DNA of 64,000 nucleotides, taken from contig CALFER010000079.1 of assembly GCA_937951895.1 (NCBI GenBank), positions 1 through 64,000 on the forward strand, given 5' to 3'. A program made the translations under genes and the position numbers. The notes under the pieces were generated by a model. The model worked only from the letters and a program-made list of their open reading frames with translations. It was not told the DNA's origin and made no database searches. This document shows, piece after piece, positions 1 through 9,286 of this stretch. The stretch is from an uncultured bacterium (GTDB lineage: Bacteria > CSSED10-310 > CALFER01). Numbering within the stretch: position 1 is the stretch's first letter; each line of letters begins with the position of its first letter.

Positions 1-1744
1 GCGACTCGGTCTGTTCCGGGACGATTAGCATCCCATCGAAACCACAATGATTGAATTCAACAGTCTCTGGTGAGTAAAAGTTGGCGCTTATAAAGTAGTT
101 GTGGGCGACAATCCCTTTTCCTGCGCGTCCGTACAATTCCATTTCTCCATGTAACTCATTGCTTAGAACATCGATTTCACTCGGGATGCGCGACGTCGTA
201 CTGGGTAAGAACGCATCTCCTGGCGGATCCACCCGAGTTTGCCGGGTATTGATCAGACTCCCCACACAGTCATAGAATGTGACGAGATACACCCGGTTGG
301 AGAGACTTCCGCTGATCAGGTGCAGATCCATCACGGAGGTATGAGATCCACTGATCAGCATCGAGACATCCGCGCCGTCGTTATCGAGCGTGGTCCGATC
401 CGGACCGGCTCCGCGAATCGATTCATAGTCATTGAAATAGATCGGATAGGATTCTCCGTTGGAGGAGGGGGAATAACGACCTTCGGAGAGATTCACGGTG
501 ACGGGATGCCAGCGGCTGCCACGCGCAGCCTGCCCAGCATGTCCGATCGTCCGGAGCGGAAGCCCGGGTGATCCATCGCCCGTTATATCATTTCCAATTT
601 CGGCATCGACATAGACCGTATCGGAATGGACATTGAGCGCGATCGGGATCGATCCCGCGGTGCCGGATGCCGTCCAGTCCAACCGGATGTCCGCCGGCAG
701 GCACCACCCGGAACAAACCGGGACCGTCCAGTCGGATCCGTTTCCCACCGGCCAAGCGGCTGCTCCGGAAGGCAGATCGGCATAGGTTACCCAACTGCTG
801 CCAACCTGCAGATCCGAATTGGATAAAATGAGAGAAATCATCAGATTGGATGCGTCTTCTCCACCGTTTGCGAGTCGGATTTTCAGGAACCCGGATTCAC
901 CGAAATCCGGTATCCCGTCATGATCGCCGAAGGATTCGTCTATCTGAATTGAATCAATATACAATTGAGGCGTGAAGAGATACTCGTGGCATCCCATGTC
1001 GATCCGGGAGCCTCCGCCGGGAGGAACCGGAGACGACGGATTGCCGGCATCGATACACGGAGATCCTCTCGCCAGCCTGAAATCTCGGTGCTCGGGATCC
1101 ACAAACTGCGGACCGGCTGTGATGTTTCCAAGTCCTGTCACTGGTTCCTGCAGACAACAATAGTTGACAATACACGTCCCGGCCCGAAGGTTGATCTGGC
1201 CGATATTGTCAAAAAAAATACAGTTTTCAAATAGTACATAGCACCCATCGTTCCATATTGTGATTGCAGGTTTGTTGAGAGTAAACAGGGAATTTCTGAT
1301 AATCACATCGGAAAATCCGTCGATGCCTGCCCCGCCCGATGATCCAAGAGACACAATACAATGATCGACCACAACATTGGAGGATTCATTGAAACCAAAC
1401 CTACAATGTAAGTTTACAAGTTGAACGTTTGGGGTTTGAAATCCGCCAATGCCTTGCAGGAATACAGAACCCAATTCAGATCCGCGAATCACTTGATTGC
1501 TCAGGACATCGATGTATCGATCATCTCCACTTCCGGTTGGTCCATATTCACCGGGAGCGAGATGAAACACGGAGTGATTGTCGGGATATCCGGGGGCGGA
1601 ATCGATGGCGAACTGTAGTTTTTTCCAGGGGTTGGTCTGCGTGCCATCGCCGGTTTCATCATTTCCGTTGACGGCATCGACGTAGTAATCCGAGCCATCG
1701 ACCGGGATGACGAACACACAGATAAGGACCAGAAAGAGGATCAT
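1..1744 (-). CDS. Secreted right-handed beta-helix (DUF1565-like) protein, C-terminus beyond window
   Basis: The minus-strand frame is open from the ATG at 1744 to the window edge (581 codons), so the C-terminus is missing. An SD (GGGAG) lies just upstream of the ATG. Residues 1-18 are a hydrophobic signal peptide. Two modules start with nearly the same signature, YYVDAVNGNDETGDG near residue 21 and VYVDAEIGNDITGDG near residue 380. This is the opening strand of DUF1565/pectate-lyase-like beta-helices, followed by a lipid-free P-G-E-Y-type turn. Between them are short beta-helix coils and a beta-sandwich-like spacer. It is probably an exported surface or extracellular protein; no enzymatic residues can be assigned. 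It is divergent from the Kelch/beta-helix gene at 1991. The frame was read directly from the sequence. Confidence 0.8.
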   Translation of the reverse strand, partial: MILFLVLICVFVIPVDGSDYYVDAVNGNDETGDGTQTNPWKKLQFAIDSAPGYPDNHSVFHLAPGEYGPTGSGDDRYIDVLSNQVIRGSELGSVFLQGIGGFQTPNVQLVNLHCRFGFNESSNVVVDHCIVSLGSSGGAGIDGFSDVIIRNSLFTLNKPAITIWNDGCYVLFENCIFFDNIGQINLRAGTCIVNYCCLQEPVTGLGNITAGPQFVDPEHRDFRLARGSPCIDAGNPSSPVPPGGGSRIDMGCHEYLFTPQLYIDSIQIDESFGDHDGIPDFGESGFLKIRLANGGEDASNLMISLILSNSDLQVGSSWVTYADLPSGAAAWPVGNGSDWTVPVCSGWCLPADIRLDWTASGTAGSIPIALNVHSDTVYVDAEIGNDITGDGSPGLPLRTIGHAGQAARGSRWHPVTVNLSEGRYSPSSNGESYPIYFNDYESIRGAGPDRTTLDNDGADVSMLISGSHTSVMDLHLISGSLSNRVYLVTFYDCVGSLINTRQTRVDPPGDAFLPSTTSRIPSEIDVLSNELHGEMELYGRAGKGIVAHNYFISANFYSPETVEFNHCGFDGMLIVPEQTES

Positions 1745-1773
1745 CGCTTTCTCCCCGCACCGCCTTCCGTCCC

Positions 1774-1817
1774 GCAAAAAATCCCCCGTTTGTGAAAGGG
1801 AGGCAGGGGGGATTTGC
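1774..1817. repeat. Inverted repeat (GCAAA..ATCCCCC / GGGGGATTTGC) in divergent intergenic region
   Basis: The arm at 1774-1787 pairs with the arm at 1807-1817, separated by a 19-base loop. It lies 30 bp upstream of the minus-strand gene starting at 1744. It could be an mRNA hairpin or an operator for the divergent pair. There is no T-run that would make it a clear terminator. Confidence 0.4.
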
Positions 1818-1900
1818 TGCCAGCCTGCATCCCGTTTCAACCTCCTGCTCTCAATTTAGTTCAATTCGCGCGGCAATGCAAACAATCGGTTCTTTCTATA

Positions 1901-1931
1901 TTGACTTTTTTTTTTTAAAAAAGGGCATATT
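1901..1931 (+). promoter_or_regulatory. Possible sigma70-type promoter for the 1991 operon
   Basis: TTGACT at 1901-1906 is followed by a striking T-run/A-run and then CATATT at 1926-1931 (19-bp spacer, longer than ideal). The surrounding 60 bp are much more AT-rich than the genes. The downstream gene has a strong SD (AAAGGAGG at 1977) eight bases from its ATG. Confidence 0.35.
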
Positions 1932-1990
1932 TATAACATAACATCGCTGGTTCCGCACAAACAGCGGGCTTTGCCAAAGGAGGTTTCTTT

Positions 1991-4702
1991 ATGGTATTCA
2001 AAGTACTGATGAGCTGCCTCTGTTGCCTGATGGTTCTGAGTCCTGCCCAATCGGCGGAGACGTACGAGTGGGTATCGAAGCCGTATGGGATCGAGCGTCC
2101 GGGGCCCCGAACGGGCTTTGTCTGCGCGCACGATTACGATCACTTCGACACCAAGCATGCAATCAACGATCTGATCGTGTATGGCGGGACGGGGCCCAAT
2201 GGAACGCCGATGGATCGCGACGGAGTGATCTGGATACAGAAGCTGCATGACGAGACGGCCGAGTGGGATAAGATGGTTCCTCTGTCCAGAGGGGTGATCC
2301 CACCGGCCCGGCACCATCCATCCGGCGTGGTATTTCCGGTTCTGCATCGGGAGTTGGAATCATCCGCGCAGTACATCAAGCGATTCCGGAATCTGATCAC
2401 GTTTGGAGGGGCGATCGGGAGCACGGTGGATGACGGCATGTGGGTCTGCGCCCAGATCTATTGCAAAATCAGTGTTTTCGGACGCGAGCAGTTTTGGGAA
2501 TGGATCGAGGCGGACCAGACGGGGGATCTGCCGGAAGCGCGATTGGCGCATCGGATGGCGTTCATTCCGGCAGGAATCATCGATGCCCATGCGTATGTGT
2601 TTCTGATCGGAGGCAAAGACGGCAGCAGCAATCCGATCACGGATGCCTATCTGGGAGAACTGACCTATTCGATCACGGACAGCAGCAGCAGTGATCCCTG
2701 GGAGTATACGATCTCGATCGATTGTGATTGGGAAGACCTCAAATTGGCGGAGTCGGATATCGAGGATATCGGCCTGACGGGCGAATCCGTGGTATTCGAT
2801 CCGTATTATGGAGCCCATCCCCGGATTCTGATCTATGGGGGGTATGACGAGAACGGGGATGTGACGGATGCACTGGTCGAATTCGATTTGACGACGATGG
2901 AGTGGTCCGGGATCACCCCGATCAATGCCGGACCGGATGCGCGGGCGGAACACGCATGTGCGTTGGATATCCGCGAGCATCGATTGTTCATTCATGGAGG
3001 GAAAGACACAAATGGGGTTGTGCTGAACGATGTCGCTTATCTGGATCTGAGAACCAATGCGTGGACCATCGATCTATCATCCGGCAGGCCCTATCGGTAT
3101 GGCCATGCAGGCGCGTATTACTGGATGACGGTGTTCGGAGGAATATCCAGCAACGGAGATTACATGGATGACACCTGGGAATACAAGCCGTTGGACTCGG
3201 GGAAGACCTGGGAGATCGAACCGGATGGCGAGTATGGACTGGATGATCCGGCGGGAGTGATCAACACGCCGCGAATCAAGGCCGGGGATATCGTCCGGAT
3301 ACATTCCGGGGAATCCGGGCACTATTACTCGACGCAGTGTGTGATCCCCTCCTACGTCGGCCACTTCACGATCGAGGGAGTCATACATGAAGGGACGAAA
3401 CCGGTGTTGGCGCAGCCGTATACGGTAAGCACACCCATTCCGAAATTTGCCGACTACGAGCAGTCCGGAGAAGATCTCGAAGATTCGATCACGACCTTCT
3501 TCTTTGCCAACGATAACGGCTTCGTGATCCGGGACGGTTGCGGAATCACCATCCGGAATCTGAAGATCTGTCATTATCAGCAGACGCCGGATGACGAGAT
3601 TCCCGGATCGATACTGGATCAGTATGAAGATATCACGAATTCGAACGATCTGTTGATGGCGGATCCGGGGATTGTGATGCATGGTCCGACGGAAATGGAG
3701 GGATGTGAATTCGAGAGCAACATCGTGGGAGCGACGCTGATCTGCGTGTCATCGGTACCGGGATCCCAGGAAGCCCGGATCATGGCCAGCAGTTTTTATC
3801 ACAACTTTGTCGGTGCGGTCGTATTGGAGACCTCGCATGATTTTTCGTTCAATACGCTGGAATTGAATTACCTGGCGGGCATCGTGATGGAGAAAGGCGC
3901 GCACGGGCGCATTTTCGATAATCTGTTTATCGGGAACGGGTGCCATACGGAGTGTGCGGATGAATGGCGATCCGGGCTTCTGAGCAGCTTCGACATCGTC
4001 TCGGGAGTTCCGTATATTCAGACGCCGCTTATATGCAACAACACGTTTGTGAACAACGATCACGCCCTGTCGATCACGGAAGCGGTTCCCAGCAGGCAGT
4101 ATCTGAACATGCCGGTATTATGGAACAACATCATCTACAAACCGACTCAGGGGACGGAATGCGCGGTCTATCTGACGGACGTCGATCGATGTCGCATGCG
4201 ATCCGGAAACACACTATATGACTGCGATGAGAAGTGGTTGTCGGAAACGGACGGGAGTCTGCAGTCGATCGGAGACATTCCGGATGATGATCCCGCGTTT
4301 GCGTCCGTGTCGCAGGGCAACTACAAACTGAGTAGCGTGTCGCCGTGCATCAATGCGGGGATCACGACACTGGATCCCGGAATCGTGTCGGAAGGGGAGT
4401 ACTCGGATTATCATCTGCTCGATGCGGGATATCATTTTTCGAATGTATCGAATGCGATGGGAGCGATCACGAATCTGACGTCGAATGGACTGCAGTTGAA
4501 CTGGAGCGCTCCAACAGGATACATCGTACATGGATATCTGATCATCTGGGAAGACGCATCGGGCTTCATTTACGGGAGCGATCGAACGGCGTTCACGTCC
4601 TGTTCGATCTCGGGAGATCTGACCGGGTTGGGCTTATGGTTCGGTGTGTCGGCGTTCTCTTCCAGCGGGCAGTTCGGACAACCCGTGTTCATCCAAATGT
4701 GA
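1991..4702 (+). CDS. Secreted Kelch-repeat / right-handed beta-helix protein
   Basis: 903 residues with an N-terminal signal peptide (about residues 1-22, ending AQSAE). Residues about 30-400 contain Kelch-type propeller repeats: recurring IYGGYDENGDV, HGGKDTNG and FGGISSNGD glycine pairs, followed by W-containing strands. Residues about 430-790 look like a right-handed beta-helix with short parallel coils (IRNLKI, NNTFVNN, WNNIIY). The last 85 residues resemble a fibronectin type III domain. No catalytic site is recognised; the likely role is a surface adhesin or carbohydrate-binding protein. The start is fixed by AAAGGAGG and the signal peptide. It is followed after 13 bp by a second beta-helix gene, so the two are probably one operon. 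Confidence 0.8.
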   Translation: MVFKVLMSCLCCLMVLSPAQSAETYEWVSKPYGIERPGPRTGFVCAHDYDHFDTKHAINDLIVYGGTGPNGTPMDRDGVIWIQKLHDETAEWDKMVPLSRGVIPPARHHPSGVVFPVLHRELESSAQYIKRFRNLITFGGAIGSTVDDGMWVCAQIYCKISVFGREQFWEWIEADQTGDLPEARLAHRMAFIPAGIIDAHAYVFLIGGKDGSSNPITDAYLGELTYSITDSSSSDPWEYTISIDCDWEDLKLAESDIEDIGLTGESVVFDPYYGAHPRILIYGGYDENGDVTDALVEFDLTTMEWSGITPINAGPDARAEHACALDIREHRLFIHGGKDTNGVVLNDVAYLDLRTNAWTIDLSSGRPYRYGHAGAYYWMTVFGGISSNGDYMDDTWEYKPLDSGKTWEIEPDGEYGLDDPAGVINTPRIKAGDIVRIHSGESGHYYSTQCVIPSYVGHFTIEGVIHEGTKPVLAQPYTVSTPIPKFADYEQSGEDLEDSITTFFFANDNGFVIRDGCGITIRNLKICHYQQTPDDEIPGSILDQYEDITNSNDLLMADPGIVMHGPTEMEGCEFESNIVGATLICVSSVPGSQEARIMASSFYHNFVGAVVLETSHDFSFNTLELNYLAGIVMEKGAHGRIFDNLFIGNGCHTECADEWRSGLLSSFDIVSGVPYIQTPLICNNTFVNNDHALSITEAVPSRQYLNMPVLWNNIIYKPTQGTECAVYLTDVDRCRMRSGNTLYDCDEKWLSETDGSLQSIGDIPDDDPAFASVSQGNYKLSSVSPCINAGITTLDPGIVSEGEYSDYHLLDAGYHFSNVSNAMGAITNLTSNGLQLNWSAPTGYIVHGYLIIWEDASGFIYGSDRTAFTSCSISGDLTGLGLWFGVSAFSSSGQFGQPVFIQM

Positions 4703-4715
4703 AAGGAAACAAACG

Positions 4716-6674
4716 ATGAGAAATGCAATCATTTTCTCCACGCTGGTTGCTATTACGTGCAACGCGATAGCGATAAATATACATGTGTGTCAAGAATGTT
4801 TGGAGACTCCGCAGTATAAGACGATCAATGCGGCATTGGCTGCGGCGAATTCTGGCGATACACTGAAAGTGCATTGGGAAGGCGAGGAATACTCAACTTA
4901 CTCAGAACATGTTGTGATCCAAAAAAACGTCACACTGACATCTGATTGGACGCCTTCATCCGATCCGGATGAGCGTCCGATGGTCTGCTACGAGTTGACG
5001 GTCGGTAATGAAGAGGAGATCATCCGTGTCGACGTATCGGATGTGACGATCAGCAATCTTCGGATTCAAAGCAGTATTGGTTTGACTCCATCAACAGGCG
5101 ATGAGCTGAACATGACATGCGATGCAGGAATCTATATGAAGAGCGGGAACGGTACGATTTCGAATTGCCGGATCACACGATGCCGTGTCGGCATTCTGCT
5201 TGAAAGCACCATCGCTCCGTATCTCAACAACGTGATCGATTCATGTGAGATTGGAGTCGTGACGACGGATCGCTGGCGCGCTCCGGATCAATCGTTCGTG
5301 CACGATGGCAACTTTTTTGGAATCGTACAGATCGACCCGGTGCGAACGGCAGCGACCTATCCCGTTGGTGTGTATCAACCGGACCGGATCACGAACTGCA
5401 CGATCGCACGGAATCGATTCTATGGGATCGTGCTTCGGGGCGGGACGATGGCGCATGTGGAAAACAACCGGATCGTGTGGAATGGAACGGATGCAACCAT
5501 CGAGAATTCAAATCATTATGGCGACGGCGGGATACTGTGTCTGTTTACAAGCGCCGAGATGGCCCAAACGGACGTCGAGGTGCAGTCTCCGATGATTCTG
5601 TCCAATACGATCTACGGCAACGACGGCTACCAGGTCTGCGTCATCACAGATGATCCGGGTCGGGAACCGCGATCGATTGCCAATGCACCGGTACTCATGA
5701 GCAACATCATCGGACCGGACACGATGAACTATCCGACGGGTACCCCGTCTTCGGCACCGAACTGGCTGGTCAGTTGCACGAGCGAGTCCACGAACGCAGC
5801 CTCGACACCTCAGCATGGATCGGCGCCGATCATGGCCTTCAACAATCTGTATCGTCCCGGAGCGACAGGGCCCGACACGACGTATTTCGCTCACCCCGGA
5901 AACCCGACACCGACACGGACACCGACATCGGGTACACCAACATCGCCGCCGAGTCCGACGGCGACACCCTCTCCGACGGGCACGTTGTATACCCCCTCTT
6001 ATTCATGGACGCCGACCCCGGGGCCCGGTACGCCGGGTCATGGCACGCGAACCCCGGCCCCAGCCTATACCGCCAGACCGACCTTCACGCCCACTCCAAC
6101 CGGCACGCCGCCAACCCCGACGGCCGGGCCGTATCGGATTGACGCGGCGACCTGGAGCATCCACAACACCTTCGGCGACCCGAAGTTTGTCGGCGGCGAT
6201 ACGATCGAAGACTTCGACTTTCATCTGAAGGATCCGGTCTTTCAGATGACACCGACTCCGAACGATTCCCGATCGGTTGCCTATGATTCCGGAGGATTCC
6301 GGCTCAATCCGGGACACACCCAGAGCAATGCGTCACCGGATATCGGGCAAGTGGACATCGGTGCGCATTATCCGTCCATAGTACCTGCAGTAACGGATCT
6401 GTCCTGTCGATATGAGAGTGGCACCTGGGCAGTCCAATGGACGAATCCCGATCGATATCCGGATAACGCGTTGTATTCGGATTTTGCGGGTATTGCATTT
6501 TACTTTGGTCAATCCCCGCCTCGGTCCGTCACGATACTCAGTCAACTCTACCTGGATCCATGCTCGGAATATGTTTTTACCTCCCATCCATCGGGAGCCA
6601 ACCGATTTGGAGTGGCGACGTACAACGCAAGCGGCAGTCTATCGGCAATCGTCTGGCAGGAACTCTGCAACTGA
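4716..6674 (+). CDS. Secreted beta-helix protein with PT-rich linker
   Basis: 652 residues from the ATG at 4716, preceded by AAAGGAAA. Longer in-frame starts lie inside the upstream gene and would bury the signal peptide (MRNAIIFSTLVAIT). Residues about 25-380 form a pectate-lyase-like beta-helix: it opens QYKTINAALAAANSGDTLKV, a common first coil, then ISNLRI, ISNCRITRC and ARNRFYGI coils. Residues about 395-470 are a low-complexity linker of TPT and PSPT repeats. Beta-helix-like sequence resumes, and the protein ends in an FN3-like domain resembling the end of the preceding gene product. Function unknown; exported structural or adhesive protein is likely. Confidence 0.78.
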   Translation: MRNAIIFSTLVAITCNAIAINIHVCQECLETPQYKTINAALAAANSGDTLKVHWEGEEYSTYSEHVVIQKNVTLTSDWTPSSDPDERPMVCYELTVGNEEEIIRVDVSDVTISNLRIQSSIGLTPSTGDELNMTCDAGIYMKSGNGTISNCRITRCRVGILLESTIAPYLNNVIDSCEIGVVTTDRWRAPDQSFVHDGNFFGIVQIDPVRTAATYPVGVYQPDRITNCTIARNRFYGIVLRGGTMAHVENNRIVWNGTDATIENSNHYGDGGILCLFTSAEMAQTDVEVQSPMILSNTIYGNDGYQVCVITDDPGREPRSIANAPVLMSNIIGPDTMNYPTGTPSSAPNWLVSCTSESTNAASTPQHGSAPIMAFNNLYRPGATGPDTTYFAHPGNPTPTRTPTSGTPTSPPSPTATPSPTGTLYTPSYSWTPTPGPGTPGHGTRTPAPAYTARPTFTPTPTGTPPTPTAGPYRIDAATWSIHNTFGDPKFVGGDTIEDFDFHLKDPVFQMTPTPNDSRSVAYDSGGFRLNPGHTQSNASPDIGQVDIGAHYPSIVPAVTDLSCRYESGTWAVQWTNPDRYPDNALYSDFAGIAFYFGQSPPRSVTILSQLYLDPCSEYVFTSHPSGANRFGVATYNASGSLSAIVWQELCN

Positions 6675-6677
6675 AGG

Positions 6678-6725
6678 TATAGCGGCAGGCCTCCGTGCCT
6701 GCCGGCAAGGAAGCGGGTCTGTACT
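6678..6725 (-). repeat. Left copy of boundary inverted repeat
   Basis: Its reverse complement matches 7292-7338 over about 47 bp with four mismatches. Shared core: GCCGGCAGGCACGGAGGCC. It begins three bases after the stop codon of the beta-helix gene. Confidence 0.75.
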
Positions 6726-6883
6726 CTAGTACGGCCTCCGTGCGTGGAACAGCGCGTGCACACTCCGAGTCGGTGCCAACTCATCCCGTTCGGGGTGACC
6801 GGGAGGTCCGAACCGGGATCGAAGAGCAGGAACGAATCGGAGCGTTGTGAGGACCGACCAGTCGAAGCCCGGGACGGTATAAA

Positions 6884-6919
6884 CCCGTTCGATCCTTCGA
6901 CAGGCTCAGGATGAACGGG
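6884..6919. repeat. Hairpin-forming element (CCCGTTCGATCCT / AGGATGAACGGG)
   Basis: Arms of 12-13 bases, with one bulged base, enclose the loop TCGACAGGCTC. This looks like a dispersed palindromic intergenic element. It could act as a bidirectional transcription barrier between the convergent genes, but no T-run follows. Confidence 0.5.
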
Positions 6920-7175
6920 TATCGGATGAACGGTTCAACCGTATCCTCCCCGCGAAAACGGAACCCACGTCCGGACATACGAGTTGTCATCCCCGCGAAA
7001 ACGCAACTACCAGTATGGGCGATCCTTGTGATCGCCCCACCTACGAGTTGTCATTCCCATACTTCGACCCGTCGAACACAGCAGCCGCCGGCGTCCCTGC
7101 CGGCGGGCCGTGCGAATTATAACCTCCTGGCGTCCCTGCCGGCGGGCAATGCGTATTAGAACCTGCTATGTATGT

Positions 7176-7335
7176 GCCGGCGGGCACGGAGGCCGTATCA
7201 GAGCACAAACCCGTTTCTTTGCCGGCGGGCACGGAGGCCGTATCAGAGTACAGACCCGTTTCTTTGCCGGCGGGCACGGAGGCCGTATCAGAGTACAGAC
7301 CCGTTTCTTTGCCGGCGGGCACGGAGGCCCGCCGC
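7176..7335 (+). repeat. 45-bp direct tandem repeat, three full copies plus a partial
   Basis: Units start at 7176, 7221, 7266 and 7311 with one or two differences, each beginning GCCGGCGGGCACGGAGGCC and ending CCCGTTTCTTT. The units are contiguous with no spacers, so this is not a CRISPR. The last partial unit is the right boundary element. Confidence 0.85.
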
Positions 7336-7338
7336 TAT
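7292..7338 (+). repeat. Right copy of boundary inverted repeat
   Basis: It pairs with 6678-6725 and ends exactly where the stop codon of the ATL gene begins. The element therefore occupies the full space up to the neighbouring coding sequence. Confidence 0.75.
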
Positions 7339-7662
7339 CTAATCTCCCGTCCAGCCGTAGACGTTCAGATTGATCCGGCCATTTGCATCAAACCGGATCC
7401 CCTCCCCTTCGAGACGCTCACGCTGCTCGTCGGCTCCGAGCTGCAGACTGATCTCGCCCCGGCGGTTCACGATCCGATACCAGGGAACATCCAGTCCTTC
7501 CGGAAGTGCCGCAAGCGCATACCCGATCATCCGGGCCGAACAGCCCCCCACCCGTTCCGCGATCTGCCCGTAACTCGCCACCCGCCCCCTCGGAACTTCA
7601 CGGACAGCCCGATATATCCGCGCATACAGCCCCTCGGATTCCGGCACGTTCCCCTGTTTCAT
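7339..7662 (-). CDS. Alkyltransferase-like (ATL) DNA-binding protein
   Basis: 107 residues, matching the C-terminal DNA-binding domain of O6-alkylguanine-DNA alkyltransferases. Visible are the helix-turn-helix start (YRAVREVPRGRVASYGQIAE), the Arg finger in SARMIG (Arg44) and the active-site loop. The loop reads PWYRIVN, so Trp61 replaces the alkyl-acceptor Cys of the PCHR motif. Known ATL proteins (YbaZ, Atl1) have PWHR and flag O6-alkylguanine lesions for nucleotide excision repair instead of repairing them. The same role is inferred here. The start ATG overlaps the stop of the upstream phosphoesterase by four bases (ATGA), suggesting translational coupling. Longer in-frame starts lie within that gene. 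Confidence 0.85.
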   Translation of the reverse strand: MKQGNVPESEGLYARIYRAVREVPRGRVASYGQIAERVGGCSARMIGYALAALPEGLDVPWYRIVNRRGEISLQLGADEQRERLEGEGIRFDANGRINLNVYGWTGD

Positions 7663-9251
7663 GATACTTTTCCGAAACGTCTGGATATCAGGATCGCGAG
7701 CGATATGAAAGCGAGTAGTACGACCAATCCCGTGGGTGACGTCGCAGGCACGTCGAGCGATGGCGTTGGCGTCGGTGTCGGCCCCATGAAACAACCGCTC
7801 AGTTCGAGATCAAAGCTGAGATCCGAACTGGTGGGGTCGTTCTGATGCACCTCAACGGCAATCACATTGTCGCCGTCCACGAGCAACCCCATCGGAAGAT
7901 CCCGATCGAACCACATCGCCTCGAATTCATCTCCGACAGAGATACATCCCGGAGTTGTCGGATCGATGAGCGTGGCAGGCATGTTCGACCGGAAGACCTC
8001 CGTTCCATTGATAGACACAACCGCCCCATCGTCGCGGATCAGCGCAAGCGTCAATCCGGTAAACAGGGACGCGTCCTCGATCGTGAAGTGATGCCGGAAC
8101 CAGGTTGTCATATATTTGTTTCCCGGATCCGGACCGTATCCGATCACTGTCGATTCATCGCCGTCTCCGTAGCCGAGTTGAGCGGGTCCGGATAGCCACG
8201 AAGAGTCGTCAAACGTGGGATTTGTCCAGGATGTGCCGGGATCGACGCCCGTGTCGAGGTACTTCCAGGCAGCGCCTGATTCACACAGAGGAACGGATGC
8301 GCACGGAGGTGTCGGGGTCGGGACAGGGCCTCCGGCGAGATACCCCGAGTCGGCCATGCCGTACGGACCGCCGTGACCGTCATCCCGATAGGTTTCATAC
8401 GTCACCATCGGACCGTTCACGTGGATCATGACGAATGTGCTGCGAGCGACCGAATCGCCCAGCCCCCGCGAGTGTCCCGCGTCGATCTGCCAGATCCCGT
8501 ACAACTGCTCTGCACTGTAGCAATGCGTGTGGCCGGTGAGATATGCCACGACATTGTATTCCTGGAGCAACGCCCAGAACCGGTCGCGATTCTCGATATG
8601 GTCCCACTGATCCAGACTGTCTCCGGAGTGGCGGAGTGCGCCGCAATCCTGATCCCTTTGCACATAGGCCGGCTCATGACCGATCACGAAGATCAGTTCC
8701 CGGGTCGTCGCCGCGAGATCCGCCGCGAGCCAGTCGTAGAGCGCATCCGTGACGTCTCCATCCGTGCCGGTATCGCTGACCCCGTCGTAATATTCGTTGA
8801 TCACCGCAAAATGGACATTCTCATGGTCGAAACTGTAACAGGTCTCGACGGCATTCACCGGTCCCGGATTGACGATCCCGGGAAGCGCTGTCCCGCCGGG
8901 GTTGTATAGTCTGAGCCAATCCATGTCCTCGGGTGTTTCGGATTCGTGATTGCCGACAACGGGATACCACGGATAGAGCGATCCGATGTATTGTTCGATG
9001 GTCCACTTCACGTTCACCGGGGGATCGATGTCGCCGGGACTGATCATGAATGCGCCTGCGCCGAGAGCGCTGATCGCTTCGCACGCACCGCGGTAAAACT
9101 GGGTCGTATCGTACGTATCGGGTCCCGCATAATTCCTCATGTCAGCCGTCACGGCAAAACTGAACGGTGCTCGTGCTGCAGAAACGCCTGAACCTGCCAT
9201 ACACAACAGCGCAACCCCAATCACTCCAAATCCGAATTTTCCCGATTTCAT
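7659..9251 (-). CDS. Secreted calcineurin-like metallophosphoesterase with C-terminal anchor tail
   Basis: 530 residues. A signal peptide spans about residues 1-25. A metallophosphoesterase domain spans about 30-300, with the metal-ligand blocks TADMRN, SPGDID, VVGNHES, VIGHEP and LTGHTHCYS in order. A beta-sandwich of about 330-495 resembles galactose-binding-like domains (FDDSSWLSG, LGYGDGDES, FRHHF, NVIAVEVHQ). A short TPTPTP spacer follows, then a C-terminal tail of P-T-G, an 18-residue hydrophobic helix and RRFGKVS, suggesting membrane retention or sorting. The substrate is unknown: phosphomonoester, nucleotide or phospholipid are all possible. The start has a strong SD (GGGAGGAGG). The gene overlaps the downstream ATL gene by four bases. 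Confidence 0.85.
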   Translation of the reverse strand: MKSGKFGFGVIGVALLCMAGSGVSAARAPFSFAVTADMRNYAGPDTYDTTQFYRGACEAISALGAGAFMISPGDIDPPVNVKWTIEQYIGSLYPWYPVVGNHESETPEDMDWLRLYNPGGTALPGIVNPGPVNAVETCYSFDHENVHFAVINEYYDGVSDTGTDGDVTDALYDWLAADLAATTRELIFVIGHEPAYVQRDQDCGALRHSGDSLDQWDHIENRDRFWALLQEYNVVAYLTGHTHCYSAEQLYGIWQIDAGHSRGLGDSVARSTFVMIHVNGPMVTYETYRDDGHGGPYGMADSGYLAGGPVPTPTPPCASVPLCESGAAWKYLDTGVDPGTSWTNPTFDDSSWLSGPAQLGYGDGDESTVIGYGPDPGNKYMTTWFRHHFTIEDASLFTGLTLALIRDDGAVVSINGTEVFRSNMPATLIDPTTPGCISVGDEFEAMWFDRDLPMGLLVDGDNVIAVEVHQNDPTSSDLSFDLELSGCFMGPTPTPTPSLDVPATSPTGLVVLLAFISLAILISRRFGKVS

Positions 9252-9286
9252 GTTCCTGCTTCCTCCTCCCTTGAGTCTGAACTTTC

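Larger units (their letters stand above)
6675..7338. repeat. Repeat island filling a convergent intergenic region
   Basis: No credible gene lies here. The 664 bp between two convergent stop codons consist of short repeats: an inverted pair at the two ends, a hairpin-forming element at 6884-6919, two copies of CCCCGCGAAAACG near 6951 and 6992, two copies of a TACGAGTTGTCAT motif near 6980 and 7042, two copies of GGCGTCCCTGCCGGCGGGC at about 7088 and 7131, and a 45-bp tandem repeat. Short frames of the type GRIRVQTRFFAGGHGG are translations of these repeats, not proteins. Confidence 0.8.

Noticed and set aside
2360..2995. 211-codon minus-strand frame
   Set aside because: It lies wholly antisense to the Kelch/beta-helix gene, has no SD and no recognisable domain.
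7176..7335. CRISPR array
   Set aside because: The 45-bp units are contiguous with no variable spacers and no cas genes are near.
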